A DNA stretch of 64,000 nt from Tsukamurella conjunctivitidis (GTDB lineage: Bacteria; Actinomycetota; Actinomycetes; Mycobacteriales; Mycobacteriaceae): positions 48,892 to 112,891 of the forward strand of contig NZ_VIGX01000011.1 in NCBI RefSeq assembly GCF_007858475.1, written 5' to 3'. The translations under genes and the position numbers were made by a program. This document shows, in pieces, positions 1 to 8,511 of this stretch. Numbering within the stretch: the first letter of the stretch is position 1; each line of letters opens with the position of its first letter. The notes beneath the pieces were generated by a model. The model was not told the DNA's origin and searched no databases. It worked only from the letters and a program-made list of their open reading frames with translations.

Positions 1-291
1 CGATCGCCAGCCCGAGGTGAGATGCATCGTCACGCCGTCGCGCTCGGCCGCCTGTGCCGCCCTCCGCACCGCCTTCCGCAGGCGCGGGTCGAGCTTCGTG
101 ACCGCCGGGACGTCCGCGTCGACGGCCACGCGGTCCAGGACGACGCCGTCGGCCTCCCCCAGTTGCCCGACGGTGCCCGGACCCGTCCCGTTCGGTATCC
201 CCGGGAGCGTCTCCGAACACGCCGCGATCACCGCCACAGCGGCGATCAACACCGCCAGCGCCGCAGCCGATTTCGTGAGTAGCTGAGCCAT
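1..291 (-). CDS. VanY-like D,D-carboxypeptidase lipoprotein (partial, 5' end)
   Basis: This is the first 97 codons of a gene that runs off the left edge of the window. Seen: a basic/hydrophobic lipoprotein signal with lipobox IAAC ending at Cys25, a short linker (residues 26-45), then a segment ending VTMHLTSGWRS. Known: a DGV.(x)HLTSGWRS segment is the start of the peptidase M15 (VanY, D-alanyl-D-alanine carboxypeptidase) domain, whose zinc ligands would lie beyond the window. The role inferred is trimming of peptidoglycan stem peptides at the outer face of the membrane. The start is the ATG before a short Gln-Leu-Leu-Thr-Lys region. Family assignment is fairly confident; activity cannot be judged without the catalytic half. 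Confidence 0.75.
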   Translation of the reverse strand, partial: MAQLLTKSAAALAVLIAAVAVIAACSETLPGIPNGTGPGTVGQLGEADGVVLDRVAVDADVPAVTKLDPRLRKAVRRAAQAAERDGVTMHLTSGWRS

Positions 292-470
292 GTGCTCACG
301 ATGGGCTGCGCACGTCTCGGTACCGTCCCCGACGGTCCGCCGTCCCGTCCCAGTCGCGCCTCAAACCTGCGACCCACGCTGTACCGCACACCCTGCGAAG
401 CCCGCGACGACGGTGTGGGCCTGTGAGTAGTCTCACCGGCTGCCGCACTGCGACCACCGCGGGGCGGACG

Positions 471-476
471 TAGCGT
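471..476 (+). promoter_or_regulatory. -10 hexamer, probable leaderless promoter of the GT2 gene
   Basis: TAGCGT lies 6 bases before the ATG at 483, with no Shine-Dalgarno-like sequence between. The same TAGCGT-to-start geometry recurs at 17203, 31202 and 52994. Confidence 0.5.
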
Positions 477-482
477 TTCGCC

Positions 483-1343
483 ATGGCAGAGAGCACATTG
501 ACCGTTGTCGTTCCCGCCTACAACGAGGACGAGGTCATCGAGGAATGCCTCGAGCGACTGCTCGCCGAGGGCTCCGAGATCGACGAGATCATCGTGGTCG
601 ACAACAACTCGACCGACCGCACCGTCGCCCTGGTGGAGGCCACTGCCGCGGCGAACCCCGTCGTGAAACTGATCCGCGAGACCCGGCAGGGCCTGGTGTG
701 GGCCCGCAACGCGGGTCTCGACGCCGCCACGTCGTCGGTGATCGCCCGCATCGACGCGGACACCGTCGTCGCTCCGGGGTGGGCGCGGCGCCTGCGCACG
801 TTCTTCGACACCGACGACGGCCGCGGCTTCGACGTCGTCTCCACCCTCGGGGAGTTCCGCGGGCTGCCCGGACGCCGCTTCCAGTCCGCGCTGAACAAGT
901 GGAACGATCCGTTCGGGCGCAACGAGAAGCGCGCGCAGCGGGTGAGCTACTGCTTCGGCCCGAGCATGGCCTTCCGCGCCGAGACGTGGCGTCGGATACG
1001 GCCGCGCGTCGCGATGCGCCGCGACGTCTTCGAGGACGTCGACATCGCCCTCTGCGTCCAGGACTCCGGCGGGGAGTGCGCGCTGATCCGCGATGTCGTG
1101 GTGGAGGTCTCGCCCCGCCGCTTCTACACCGGCGTCGGCAGCTACGCGACGTACGCCGCGTACCTGCCCCGCACCTTCTGGATCCACGGCAGGCGGGGAA
1201 CGGCCACCTGGCTGACGGCGGCGCTCCCGCTGACCGTCGGCTTCCACGCGGCGCGACTCGCGATCCTGCGCGGCATCGGCGACGGCGGCTTCGCCCTGCG
1301 GAACGTCTTCCGAAGCACCGGCACGGAGCGAGAGCGACCATGA
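483..1343 (+). CDS. Glycosyltransferase family 2
   Basis: A 286-residue GT-A fold glycosyltransferase. Seen: the nucleotide-sugar start VVVPAYNEDE (residues 8-17), VVDNNSTD (38-45) and the metal-binding DAD (91-93) in RIDADT, followed by FEDVDIALCV, the usual acceptor-side acidic segment. There is no clear membrane anchor, so it is probably cytosolic or peripheral. The stop overlaps the start of the next gene (ATGA), so the two are translationally coupled and probably work together at the membrane. Substrate unknown; cell-envelope or lipid glycosylation is the likely setting. Confidence 0.85.
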   Translation: MAESTLTVVVPAYNEDEVIEECLERLLAEGSEIDEIIVVDNNSTDRTVALVEATAAANPVVKLIRETRQGLVWARNAGLDAATSSVIARIDADTVVAPGWARRLRTFFDTDDGRGFDVVSTLGEFRGLPGRRFQSALNKWNDPFGRNEKRAQRVSYCFGPSMAFRAETWRRIRPRVAMRRDVFEDVDIALCVQDSGGECALIRDVVVEVSPRRFYTGVGSYATYAAYLPRTFWIHGRRGTATWLTAALPLTVGFHAARLAILRGIGDGGFALRNVFRSTGTERERP

Positions 1344-1969
1344 GGCGGCCGCCACCGGCGATCCTGGGCGCACTCCTCCCGGTGATCGCCTACTTCAGCG
1401 CCACGCGCCTGGCCGGCCTGTCACAGCTGAACGGCGTCGTGCTCGGCATCGTCACGGGTTTGGTGATCGTCGCCTGGCGCATGCTCGCCACCCGCCAGGT
1501 CGGTCAGCTGGAGCTGTTCACGACGGCCATCCTCGCCGTGGCCCTCATCCCGTCACTCGTCACCGGGGAACCGCGGATCGCCCTGGCGGCGCAGTCCATC
1601 GACGGCTTCTTCGCGGCGGCCTACTTCCTCGTCTCGGCCTTCACCCGCAGACCACTCGTGGCGAGCATCCTCGAGCCGATGTACGTGAAGGCGCTCAAGG
1701 TCGAACCGACGGCGTGGGAGCGGTGCCTCGATGAGTCACCGCGGTTCCGCAACCGGATCCGCTGGATGAGCGCGGTCTGCGCCGTCACCGCAGTCACCGG
1801 ATCGTCGGCCGGCCTGTACCTCGCCCTGCACTACCCGATCGACACCGTGGTTCTCGTCGGTCCGGTGATCGGCTTCGTCCTGGTACCGCTGGCACTGATC
1901 GTCATCAAACTGGCGGACCGGCCCCTCCGCACGGAGCTGCGCCGCCCCGCAGGCCCCCAACCCGCCTGA
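1340..1969 (+). CDS. Integral membrane protein coupled to GT2 (VC0807/DUF3159-like)
   Basis: A 209-residue protein with about six hydrophobic segments, starting at an ATG that overlaps the GT2 stop by 4 bases. It resembles the VC0807-like/DUF3159 type of small multi-pass proteins: an N-terminal hydrophobic pair, the segment FAAAYFLVSAFTRRPL, a soluble stretch around PRFRNRIRWM, and two closing helices. No catalytic motif is recognised. The overlap suggests it partners the glycosyltransferase, for example as a membrane acceptor or transporter component. That role is inference from position only. Confidence 0.7.
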   Translation: MRRPPPAILGALLPVIAYFSATRLAGLSQLNGVVLGIVTGLVIVAWRMLATRQVGQLELFTTAILAVALIPSLVTGEPRIALAAQSIDGFFAAAYFLVSAFTRRPLVASILEPMYVKALKVEPTAWERCLDESPRFRNRIRWMSAVCAVTAVTGSSAGLYLALHYPIDTVVLVGPVIGFVLVPLALIVIKLADRPLRTELRRPAGPQPA

Positions 1970-1979
1970 CCGCGCGCGG

Positions 1980-2471
1980 TCACCACCGCAGCGTGAGCTC
2001 GCCCCCGTCGGGCAGCGCCGCCCAGCGCGGCGCGAAATCGTCGTACCGCGCGAAGATCCGCTCGCGCAGTGCGGGGTCGATGTCCGCGTCGTCGAGCGCG
2101 CCGGGCCACGCGGGCTCCGGCTTCCGATGCCCGCGCTCGACCTCCCACAGCGCTGCGGTGAGCGACGCGAGGTACTCCGAGCGCGCCATGTCCGCCGACT
2201 GCGCCGCGGTCGGCCGCCGCTTCCTCCGCGAGGCCTTGCGGCGCTCCGCGGGATCCGCGGGCCAGAAGAGCCCGTCGAGCCCGTTCGCGTCGGCGATCCG
2301 GCCGAACACCCCGCCGCGCAGGCCCGCCTCGGCCTCGACGATGAGGTGCGCCGCGTCGTGCGGCACCGGCGGCCGGCCTCCCGGGCCGCCGCGGGGCGCC
2401 AGCTCCGGGCCCTGCGCACGGCTGATCCGCACGTCGTACCCGTTCCGCCGCTTGATGAACGTCACCTCCAT
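1980..2471 (-). CDS. Conserved hypothetical protein
   Basis: A 163-residue soluble protein beginning MEVTFIKRRNGYDVRISR. The central segment PPVPHDAAHLIVEAEAGLRGGVFG looks conserved-domain-like, with a buried acidic helix and a glycine-rich turn; the rest is charged, including KASRRKRR. I do not recognise the family. It is convergent with the preceding membrane-protein gene (10-base gap) and divergent from the SGNH esterase. The ATG was chosen because the longer upstream frame runs antisense through the esterase and has shadow-ORF composition. Confidence 0.7.
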   Translation of the reverse strand: MEVTFIKRRNGYDVRISRAQGPELAPRGGPGGRPPVPHDAAHLIVEAEAGLRGGVFGRIADANGLDGLFWPADPAERRKASRRKRRPTAAQSADMARSEYLASLTAALWEVERGHRKPEPAWPGALDDADIDPALRERIFARYDDFAPRWAALPDGGELTLRW

Positions 2472-2546
2472 GCCGTCCAGGGTCTCGCCGGGGGCGCCCG
2501 CTGCGCAACGGGTTTTCGACGGGCTGCGGAAGGTCGCCGCGGGCAA

Positions 2547-2552
2547 TACAGT
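2547..2552 (+). promoter_or_regulatory. -10 hexamer, probable leaderless promoter of the SGNH gene
   Basis: TACAGT stands 6 bases before the ATG at 2559 and decides the start; no ribosome binding site lies between them. Confidence 0.5.
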
Positions 2553-2558
2553 GACGGC

Positions 2559-3485
2559 ATGTCGATGCGCGCGCGCCGGTCCCCGTCCCTGCTCGGCGCG
2601 GCGGTCCTCGCCACGACGGCCGCGATCGGCGCAGGAGCGGCGCAGGCCGCGCCTGCCGCGCCCGTGTACGTCGCGCTCGGCGACTCGTACTCCTCGCTGC
2701 CCGCCGATGCCACCGTCGGTCCGACGCAACAGGAGCTCTCCTGCGGGCGATCCACGGGCAACTACCCCAAGCTGGTGGCCGCCTCCCTGGGACTCGCTCC
2801 GAACGCGCTGCGGGACAACACCTGCGGCGGCGCCAAGACCCAGGACGCCTTCACGAGCCAGCGCGCCGGCTCGGCGGACACCGGCTACTACAACGCCGCT
2901 CCGCAGCTCGACGGGATCACATCCGCCACCCGACTCGTCACGATCTCGCTCGGCGGCAACGACGGCGACCTGTACTCGAGCATCCTCGAATCGTGCGCGG
3001 TCGGCCCGACGTCGGCGGCGGCGCGGTGCACCGCCGATCAGCGCACGCGCCCGGCCCGCCTGTCCGACGACGCCGTCTCCTCCCGGCTCGCACGGATCAC
3101 CGCGGCCAACGAGCGCATCATCCGCGCCGTTCGCGAGCGGTCGCCCGGCGCACGAATCCTCGTGGTGGGCTATCCCTCCGTCTTCGCCGGCGACCGGACC
3201 TGCGCCGCGATCGCGCCCTTCCGCTCCGTCTCGATCCCGTGGATGCGCAGCGTCCTCACCGAGCGGCTCAACCGGGCCGTGCACCGCGCAGCGGTGACCG
3301 AGCGCGCCGAGTACATCGACATGGAGCCCGCGTCGAAGGGGCACGAGCTGTGCAGCGCGCAGCCGTGGATCAACGGCGTCGAGGAGGTTCCCCGCGCCGC
3401 CGGGATGCACCCCTTCCCCGAGGAGGGCCGGGCGGTCGCCGCAGCCGTCACCGCCGCGGTGCGGGCATCAGGCCCGCGCCCGTAA
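2559..3485 (+). CDS. Secreted SGNH/GDSL-family esterase
   Basis: A 308-residue exported hydrolase. Seen: a Sec signal peptide with Arg-rich n-region, hydrophobic core and AQA cleavage site near residue 30; the block I motif ALGDSYSS with nucleophile Ser43; the oxyanion block SLGGNDG; and the late histidine block GMHPFPEEG. No Asp lies three residues before the His, so it may use a Ser-His dyad as some actinobacterial SGNH lipases do. Six or more Cys suggest disulfides in the exported protein. It probably cleaves acyl esters outside the cell; the substrate is not evident. Confidence 0.88.
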   Translation: MSMRARRSPSLLGAAVLATTAAIGAGAAQAAPAAPVYVALGDSYSSLPADATVGPTQQELSCGRSTGNYPKLVAASLGLAPNALRDNTCGGAKTQDAFTSQRAGSADTGYYNAAPQLDGITSATRLVTISLGGNDGDLYSSILESCAVGPTSAAARCTADQRTRPARLSDDAVSSRLARITAANERIIRAVRERSPGARILVVGYPSVFAGDRTCAAIAPFRSVSIPWMRSVLTERLNRAVHRAAVTERAEYIDMEPASKGHELCSAQPWINGVEEVPRAAGMHPFPEEGRAVAAAVTAAVRASGPRP

Positions 3486-3515
3486 CGACGGCAGGAACGG
3501 CGGCAGGAACTCGGA

Positions 3516-5066
3516 CTACCGCCCGATCAGCTTGAGCGCCTTGATCACCGAGGGCACGACGTTGAGGAAGACGTTGCGCGGCACGCCCTTGATCCCGCCG
3601 ATGCCGATGATCCGCTGCTGCGCGATGGTCTTGGACTCGCAGTACTTGAGCAGGCCCTCCGCGCCGTGGCGGCGGCCCACGCCGGAGATGCCCATGCCGC
3701 CCATGGGCGCCGCGGTGGAGCCCCACGCCGCGGCGTAGCCCTCGTTGATGTTGACGGTGCCGGCGTTGATGCGCTCGGCGATCTCCTGCGCCTGCTTCGA
3801 CGAGCCGGCGAAGACGCTGGCGTTGAGACCGTACTCGGTGTCGTTCGCCTTCTCGACGGCCTCGTCGATGGAGTCGACGGGGTAGATCGAGACGAGCGGG
3901 CCGAAGGTCTCCGACTTGAAGCAGACGGCCTCCTCCGGGACGTCCTTGAGCACGGTCGGCTCGTAGAAGAAGGGCCCGAGGTCGGGACGGGCCTTGCCGC
4001 CGGCGAGCACCGTGGCGCCCTTGGCGACGGCGTCGTCGACGTGCGCGGCGACCGTATCGATCTGCGACTTCGACGCGAGCGAGCCCATCTCGTTCTCGAA
4101 GTCGTAGCCGGCGCCCAGGGCGAGGTTCGCGGTGCGCTCGGCGAAGGCGCGCGCGAACTCGTCGGCGATCGCCCGCTCGACGTAGATCCGCTCGATCGAG
4201 ATGCACAGCTGACCCGAGTTCGAGAACGCGGCGCGGGCGGCACCGTCGGCCGTGTGCGCGATGTCGGCGTCCTTGGTGACGACCATCGGGTTCTTGCCGC
4301 CCAGCTCGGCGGAGAAGCCGATGAGGCGCTTGCCGCACTGCTCCGCGAGGGTCGCGCCGGTGGCGGAGGAGCCGGTGAACATGAGGTAGTCGGCCCGCTC
4401 GACGATCGCGGTGCCGACGACGCCGCCGGGTCCCGGGACCACGGCGAAGAGGTCGCGCGGCAGGCCAGCACGGTAGAGCAGCTCGACGGCCGCGAGCGCG
4501 CAGTAGGGCGTCTGCGAATCGGGCTTGAGGACGACGGCGTTGCCGGCGGCGAGCGCGGCGATGCCGTCCGAGACGGCCAGGGTGATGGGGTAGTTCCACG
4601 GCGCGATCACGCCGACGACGCCCTTGGGCTGGTAGCGCACGCGGGTCTTGGTGAACACCGGCAGCATGCCGTCGGTGCTCTTCTCCGCCAGGATCTTCGG
4701 CGCGTTCTTGCCGTACCAGCGGGCCGTCATGGCGACGTCCAGCGCCTCCTCCTGGGCGTACTGGCGGGCCTTACCGGTCTCCAACTGCACCATGTCCATC
4801 AGCTCGCCGCGGTGATCGCCGACCAGATCGGCGAACTTCAGCAGCACCGCGGCGCGGTCCTTCGCACTGCGAGCGGCCCACTGCTTCTGCGCGAGACGAG
4901 CCCGCTCGAAGGCCTTCTCCACGTCCTCGACGGTGCCGACGGGGATGGTGGTCACCTTCTCGCCCGAGAACGCCTCGAGGACGTCGCGCGACTCGCGCTG
5001 CTCGGGGTGATCGATCGCCGCAAGGGCGCGAAGACGGTCGAACGTGGCCTGGGTGGGTGCTGGCAT
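3516..5066 (-). CDS. gabD2: Succinate-semialdehyde dehydrogenase (NADP+)
   Basis: A 516-residue aldehyde dehydrogenase of the GabD2 type of mycobacteria. Seen: oxyanion Asn158 in APWNYP, the cofactor loop FTGSSATG, general base Glu254 in SAELGGKNP, and nucleophile Cys288 in SNSGQLCIS. The late ETFGPLVSIYPV and GVGRRHGAEGLLKYCESK segments are as expected and the length is right for the family. It oxidises succinate semialdehyde to succinate in the GABA/alternative TCA route. It is monocistronic and convergent with the SGNH gene. The exact aldehyde substrate is inferred from family resemblance. Confidence 0.88.
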   Translation of the reverse strand: MPAPTQATFDRLRALAAIDHPEQRESRDVLEAFSGEKVTTIPVGTVEDVEKAFERARLAQKQWAARSAKDRAAVLLKFADLVGDHRGELMDMVQLETGKARQYAQEEALDVAMTARWYGKNAPKILAEKSTDGMLPVFTKTRVRYQPKGVVGVIAPWNYPITLAVSDGIAALAAGNAVVLKPDSQTPYCALAAVELLYRAGLPRDLFAVVPGPGGVVGTAIVERADYLMFTGSSATGATLAEQCGKRLIGFSAELGGKNPMVVTKDADIAHTADGAARAAFSNSGQLCISIERIYVERAIADEFARAFAERTANLALGAGYDFENEMGSLASKSQIDTVAAHVDDAVAKGATVLAGGKARPDLGPFFYEPTVLKDVPEEAVCFKSETFGPLVSIYPVDSIDEAVEKANDTEYGLNASVFAGSSKQAQEIAERINAGTVNINEGYAAAWGSTAAPMGGMGISGVGRRHGAEGLLKYCESKTIAQQRIIGIGGIKGVPRNVFLNVVPSVIKALKLIGR

Positions 5067-5291
5067 GACGCCAGGTTACCTGCTTGTTGACGACGCCTCA
5101 ATAGCGCGCCGATTTCCGAGGCGGAGAACCAGCCGAATTCGTCGCGGGGCCGGATACATGTGCTCTGAGCTCGTATTCAGCGGATTTTCCGAAGCCTCCC
5201 CTCCACAGGTGAGGTTATGAATCCGCCGATGACGGCGCGGCGCCGCAGATATCGATCGCCACCTCGAAATCAGCCGATTCCTCGAGCCGGA

Positions 5292-5297
5292 TACCCT
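5292..5297 (+). promoter_or_regulatory. -10 hexamer, probable leaderless promoter of rraA
   Basis: TACCCT lies 7 bases before the ATG at 5305. The rest of the 238-base gap to gabD2 (5067-5304) shows no gene. Confidence 0.4.
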
Positions 5298-5304
5298 GGC
5301 GACC

Positions 5305-5796
5305 ATGAGCGACGTGCAGTTCACCCCCACCGCGGACCTGGTCGACGAGATCGGCCCCGACGTGCGCAGCTGCGACACCCAGTTCCGCCAGTTCGGCGGG
5401 AGGCGACAGTTCGCCGGCGAGGTCGTCACGGTCAAGTGCTTCCAGGACAACGCGCTGCTCAAGTCGATCCTGGGCGAGCCCGGCGAGGGGCGAGTCCTGG
5501 TCATCGACGGCTCGGACGCCGACGGTGTGCCGTCGCTGCACACCGCGCTGGTCGGCGACCTCATCGCCGAGCTCGGTCGCGGCAACGGCTGGGCGGGGAT
5601 CGTGGCCTACGGCGCCGTGCGCGACGCCGCCGTGATCGGCACGCTCGACATCGGCGTCAAGGCGCTCGGAACCAACCCGCGCAAGTCCACCAAGACCGCC
5701 GAGGGGCAGCGCGACGTGCCGCTCACCTTCGGCGGCGTCACGTTCCACCCGGGCGACGTGCTGTTCAGCGACGACGACGGCATCGTCCTCCGGTAG
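5305..5796 (+). CDS. rraA: RraA family protein (RNase E regulator / HMG aldolase-like)
   Basis: A 163-residue protein matching RraA over its whole length: TADLVDEI at the N-terminus, the FGGRRQFAG strand, VTVKCFQDN, and the hallmark loop [24 protein letters not shown] cut across a Gly-rich turn, ending in [10 protein letters not shown]. Family members either inhibit RNase E or act as metal-dependent 4-hydroxy-4-methyl-2-oxoglutarate/oxaloacetate aldolases; the GIVxxGxxRD substrate loop is kept here, so either role is possible. The ATG start is supported by a -10 hexamer directly upstream. Confidence 0.9.
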   Translation: MSDVQFTPTADLVDEIGPDVRSCDTQFRQFGGRRQFAGEVVTVKCFQDNALLKSILGEPGEGRVLVIDGSDADGVPSLHTALVGDLIAELGRGNGWAGIVAYGAVRDAAVIGTLDIGVKALGTNPRKSTKTAEGQRDVPLTFGGVTFHPGDVLFSDDDGIVLR

Positions 5797-5826
5797 CGGC
5801 CCGCGAAAGCGCCCCTGTCCGAAGCC

Positions 5827-6558
5827 GTGTGGAGCACGCGAGAGGTCGCTGAGCTGGCGGGGACCAGTCTGCGCACCGTGCGGCACTACCACGAGGTCGG
5901 CCTGCTGAACGAGCCCGAGCGACGCTCGAACGGGTACAAGACCTACGGCGTGGAGCATCTCGTACGACTGGTCTGGATCCGCCGGATGACGGGACTGGGC
6001 TTCAGCCTCGCGCAGATCGCCGCGATGGACACCGACGGTGTGGACGACGACGCGGCGGCCGCGCTCGACGCGAAGCTCGCCGCGGACATCGCCCGGCTGC
6101 AGGGAGTCCGCGAGGAACTCCGCGAGCTCCGTCGGTCGACGGCACCGTCGGACCTCCCACCCGGGCTGTCGGAGGCTGCGACCGCCCACCAGCTCTCCCC
6201 CGCCGACCGCAAGTTCAGCGTCGTCCTCGCCCAGCTGGTGGGCCCGGCGCGGGCCGAGGAGTACGCGCGGATGCTCACCGCGCACGGCCGCACCGCCGCG
6301 GGCGACGACTTCGACCGGCTGCCCGCCGACGCGGACGACGGGACGATCGAGGACGTCACCAGGCGCCTCGTCCCCGAGGTCCTGCGGCAGATGACGGACT
6401 TCCCGGAGCTCGGCATCTGGTCCGAGGAGGGCGGTCACGATCAGCGGACGGCGCAGCGGGTCATCCTCGCCGCGCTGTCGGAGCTCTACAACCCCGCGCA
6501 GCTCGCGGTGCTGGGCCGGGTCGCTGTGGCCGCGGCCTCGGCCCGCGAGGAGAACTGA
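5827..6558 (+). CDS. MerR-family transcriptional regulator
   Basis: A 243-residue regulator starting at GTG. The first 70 residues form a MerR winged helix (WSTREVAELAGTSLRTVRHY, then ERRSNGYKTYG), followed by the recognition and linker helix VRLVWIRRMTGLGFSL and a coiled-coil dimer helix. The C-terminal 130 residues are helical and acidic with no metal-binding Cys cluster, so the inducer is probably organic. It sits 30 bases after rraA on the same strand and may be co-transcribed. No MerR-type dyad is visible just upstream, and the target is unknown. Confidence 0.85.
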   Translation: MWSTREVAELAGTSLRTVRHYHEVGLLNEPERRSNGYKTYGVEHLVRLVWIRRMTGLGFSLAQIAAMDTDGVDDDAAAALDAKLAADIARLQGVREELRELRRSTAPSDLPPGLSEAATAHQLSPADRKFSVVLAQLVGPARAEEYARMLTAHGRTAAGDDFDRLPADADDGTIEDVTRRLVPEVLRQMTDFPELGIWSEEGGHDQRTAQRVILAALSELYNPAQLAVLGRVAVAAASAREEN

Positions 6559-6562
6559 CCGC

Positions 6563-6781
6563 TCAGCGCGCGACGCGGGCGGACCGCCCGAAGACCTCCA
6601 CCACGTCGCCGACCGCGAGCTGCCGCCCCCGACGGGTGTCGACCTCGCCGTTCACGGCGACCTCGCCCTCGGCGATCACCGCCTTCGCCTCGGCGCCGGA
6701 GTCGATGAGACCCGCCAGCTTGAGGAACTGCCCCAGCCGGATCACCTCGTCGCTGATGGTCACGTCGATCGCCTCACTCAC
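6563..6781 (-). CDS. S4-domain RNA-binding protein (YbcJ/RlbA-like)
   Basis: A small protein of 72 residues that is almost entirely one S4 domain. It shows IRLGQFLKLAGLIDSGAEAK, then VIAEGEVAVNGEVDTRRGRQL and a closing GDVVEVFG strand. S4 domains bind structured RNA; stand-alone versions are thought to act on ribosomal or stable RNA. I chose the GTG start (MSEAIDVTI) because it matches the family N-terminus and avoids overlap with the divergent hydrolase; an ATG at 6793 would add four residues. A CATGAT hexamer sits 7 bases before the GTG. Confidence 0.8.
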   Translation of the reverse strand: MSEAIDVTISDEVIRLGQFLKLAGLIDSGAEAKAVIAEGEVAVNGEVDTRRGRQLAVGDVVEVFGRSARVAR

Positions 6782-6800
6782 GCCCCACATCATGCCCGAC

Positions 6801-6806
6801 TACTCT
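6801..6806 (+). promoter_or_regulatory. -10 hexamer deciding the start of the hydrolase gene
   Basis: TACTCT lies 6 bases before the GTG at 6813. It favours that codon over the in-frame ATG at 6792, which would overlap the start region of the divergent S4 gene. Confidence 0.5.
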
Positions 6807-6812
6807 CGGGGC

Positions 6813-7673
6813 GTGCTGCTCGATCTCGCGGGTACCCGCACCCATGTGGTGGTCGACGCGGCGGCCGGGCGCGTCTCCGGCCCGCCCGTCGTGCTGAACT
6901 CCGGTCTGGCCGGGAACTGGTTCGACTGGGACGCCGTCACCGAACTGCTCACGCCCGGCCGCACCGTCGTCCGACTGGACCGGCCCGGGTACGGCCTCTC
7001 CGATCCGTGGCCCGACGGTGCCGTCCCCACGCTCGATTCCGAGGTCACCCGGCTGCGCGAGCTGCTCGACGCGCTCGACCTGGAGTCGGCGGTGCTGGTC
7101 GGGCATTCCATGGCGAGCTTCTACGTCGAGGCCTTCGTGCGCGAACACCCCCGGCGAACGGCGGGATCGGTCCTGCTCGACGGCAGTATCGAGCCGTCGC
7201 CGCGGTGGGTTCTGCCGGGCGACCTGCGGGACGCGCTCCTGCTGCGGACGGCCGATGCCGCCGCCGCGGTGCGGATGAACCTGTTCGGCCCGGTCGCACA
7301 CCGGATGCTCGGTGCAGGGGCTCCGCCGCCGGAGTACGCGGAGATCCTCTCCTCCGAGGCGTATTTCCGCGCGGCCTTCCTGGAGAACGGCCGCTATCCC
7401 GTGCTGGCCCACGACATCGCGGAGCTGCGCGAGCGGACGCCGCTGCCGGCCGGGGTCCCGATCACGGTCGCCGCGGCGTTCGCCGGGCGCCGCACTCCGT
7501 GGGCGAAGCACTGGCTGGAGCAGCAGCGGGAGCTGGCCGACGTGCTGCGGGCGCGGTTCGCCGTGATCGCGCCCAGCGGGCATCAGGCCATGGTCGATCA
7601 GCCCGCGCAAACGGCGGCGCTGATCCTGGATGCGACTATCCCGCGCGGAGAACCCGAAGATCCGAGGCGGTGA
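6813..7673 (+). CDS. Alpha/beta hydrolase
   Basis: A 286-residue cytosolic alpha/beta-hydrolase. Seen: the oxyanion-side segment VVLNSGLAGNWFDW in place of HG, RLDRPGYGLSDP, the nucleophile elbow VGHSMASFY with the serine near residue 103, and a closing SGHQAMVDQP providing the catalytic His. The HG motif is replaced by NSGLAG, as in some dehalogenase or esterase-like members. Substrate unknown. The last 38 bases overlap a small ORF on the other strand. Confidence 0.85.
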   Translation: MLLDLAGTRTHVVVDAAAGRVSGPPVVLNSGLAGNWFDWDAVTELLTPGRTVVRLDRPGYGLSDPWPDGAVPTLDSEVTRLRELLDALDLESAVLVGHSMASFYVEAFVREHPRRTAGSVLLDGSIEPSPRWVLPGDLRDALLLRTADAAAAVRMNLFGPVAHRMLGAGAPPPEYAEILSSEAYFRAAFLENGRYPVLAHDIAELRERTPLPAGVPITVAAAFAGRRTPWAKHWLEQQRELADVLRARFAVIAPSGHQAMVDQPAQTAALILDATIPRGEPEDPRR

Positions 7674-7776
7674 CGAGGCGCTCGCCGTCCTCGGTGAGGG
7701 TGCGCGCGAGGCGACGGTTCCGCAAGCGGGAGATCGCCTTCGAGCCCAACAGGGTGGTGCGTCGGTGCAGCTTCAC
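7636..7776 (-). CDS. Small basic protein, 46 residues, unrecognised
   Basis: A short ORF starting at GTG with a good GGAG ribosome binding site 6 bases upstream. The translation begins MKLHRRTTLLGSKAISRLRN and contains RRLARTLTEDGERLVTASDLRVLRAG. It is highly basic, with about ten Arg, and probably helical, as in small nucleic-acid or ribosome-associated proteins. It overlaps the hydrolase tail by 38 bases tail-to-tail. No family is recognised. Support is the ribosome binding site and protein-like composition, so it could still be spurious. Confidence 0.4.
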   Translation of the reverse strand: MKLHRRTTLLGSKAISRLRNRRLARTLTEDGERLVTASDLRVLRAG

Positions 7777-7973
7777 AGGAATCTCCGGGCGATCTCGATG
7801 CGGAACGGTTGGTTACAGATACTGTATTCCTCGTTCGGGGCGGGGTCCAGCGCTCAGCTCCGAAGCGTGTCGCTCCTCACATCCGGGTTCCGGCGAGCAG
7901 CCGCACATCCCGCCGCTACGCTGTGGGTGTTCGTTCACTTCTTTGCGTCCTCACACATCCTCCAAGGAGAACC
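7777..7973. other. Intergenic leader of the DUF937 gene
   Basis: About 200 bases with no ORF, lower in GC than its surroundings (ggttacagatactgtattcc near 7809). It probably holds the promoter for the GTG-started gene at 7974 and, on the other strand, that of the small basic protein. A strong AAGGAG ribosome binding site ends it at 7964-7969. Confidence 0.4.
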
Positions 7974-8495
7974 GTGTCCGATCTCGACGATCTGATCAAG
8001 TCCATCCCGCTCGCGGATATCGCCGCTCAGCTCGGCGTCTCGGAGGACGTCGCCTCGGAGGCCGTCAACCAGACGGTGCCGACGCTGCTCGCCGGCCTGC
8101 AGGCGCAGGACACCACCGAGGCCCCCGCCGATCTCGCCCAGGCCGCCGACAGCGGCGACGGCCAGCAGATCGTGTCCAGCCTGTTCGGTGAGAAGACCGA
8201 CGACGTGGCCGCCGCGGCCGCCGCGCCGCTGTCCTCCGGCGTCACCGACGGCCTCGTCAAGCAGCTGCTCCCGATCCTCGCGCCCATCGTCATCAGCTTC
8301 GTCATGAAGAAGCTGGCCGGCGGCGGCGCGGCCGCACCGCAGCAGGAGCAGGCCCCGGCCCCGCAGCAGGGCGGCGGCGACGTCCTCGGCAGCATCCTGG
8401 GCAACATGCTCGGCGGAGGCAATCAGCAGGCCGGCGGCAACGCCGCGGGCAACGTCCTGGGCAGCATCCTGGGCGGCCTGCTCAAGGGCAAGTAG
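7974..8495 (+). CDS. YidB/DUF937 family protein
   Basis: A 173-residue protein starting at GTG behind AAGGAG. Residues 1-105 form the DUF937 domain: SDLDDLIKSIPLADIAAQLG, an acidic helical middle, then a hydrophobic LVKQLLPILAPIVISFVMKKL. The tail is low-complexity Gly/Gln/Asn/Ala with two near-copies of LGSILGNMLGG-type segments. Function is unknown; the family is small, soluble and widespread. The Gly/Gln tail could mediate self-assembly, which is speculation. A strong terminator follows 16 bases after the stop. Confidence 0.82.
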   Translation: MSDLDDLIKSIPLADIAAQLGVSEDVASEAVNQTVPTLLAGLQAQDTTEAPADLAQAADSGDGQQIVSSLFGEKTDDVAAAAAAPLSSGVTDGLVKQLLPILAPIVISFVMKKLAGGGAAAPQQEQAPAPQQGGGDVLGSILGNMLGGGNQQAGGNAAGNVLGSILGGLLKGK

Positions 8496-8511
8496 CCCAC
8501 CGGAACGACCG

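Noticed and set aside
246-1373. 375-residue minus-strand ORF over the GT2 gene
   Set aside because: Arg/Ala/Asp-rich low-information composition and antisense to a gene with clear GT2 motifs: a shadow frame of high-GC DNA.
6563-6793. S4 gene starting at ATG 6793 and hydrolase starting at ATG 6792
   Set aside because: These starts would overlap head-to-head; hexamers at the right distance support GTG 6781 and GTG 6813 instead.
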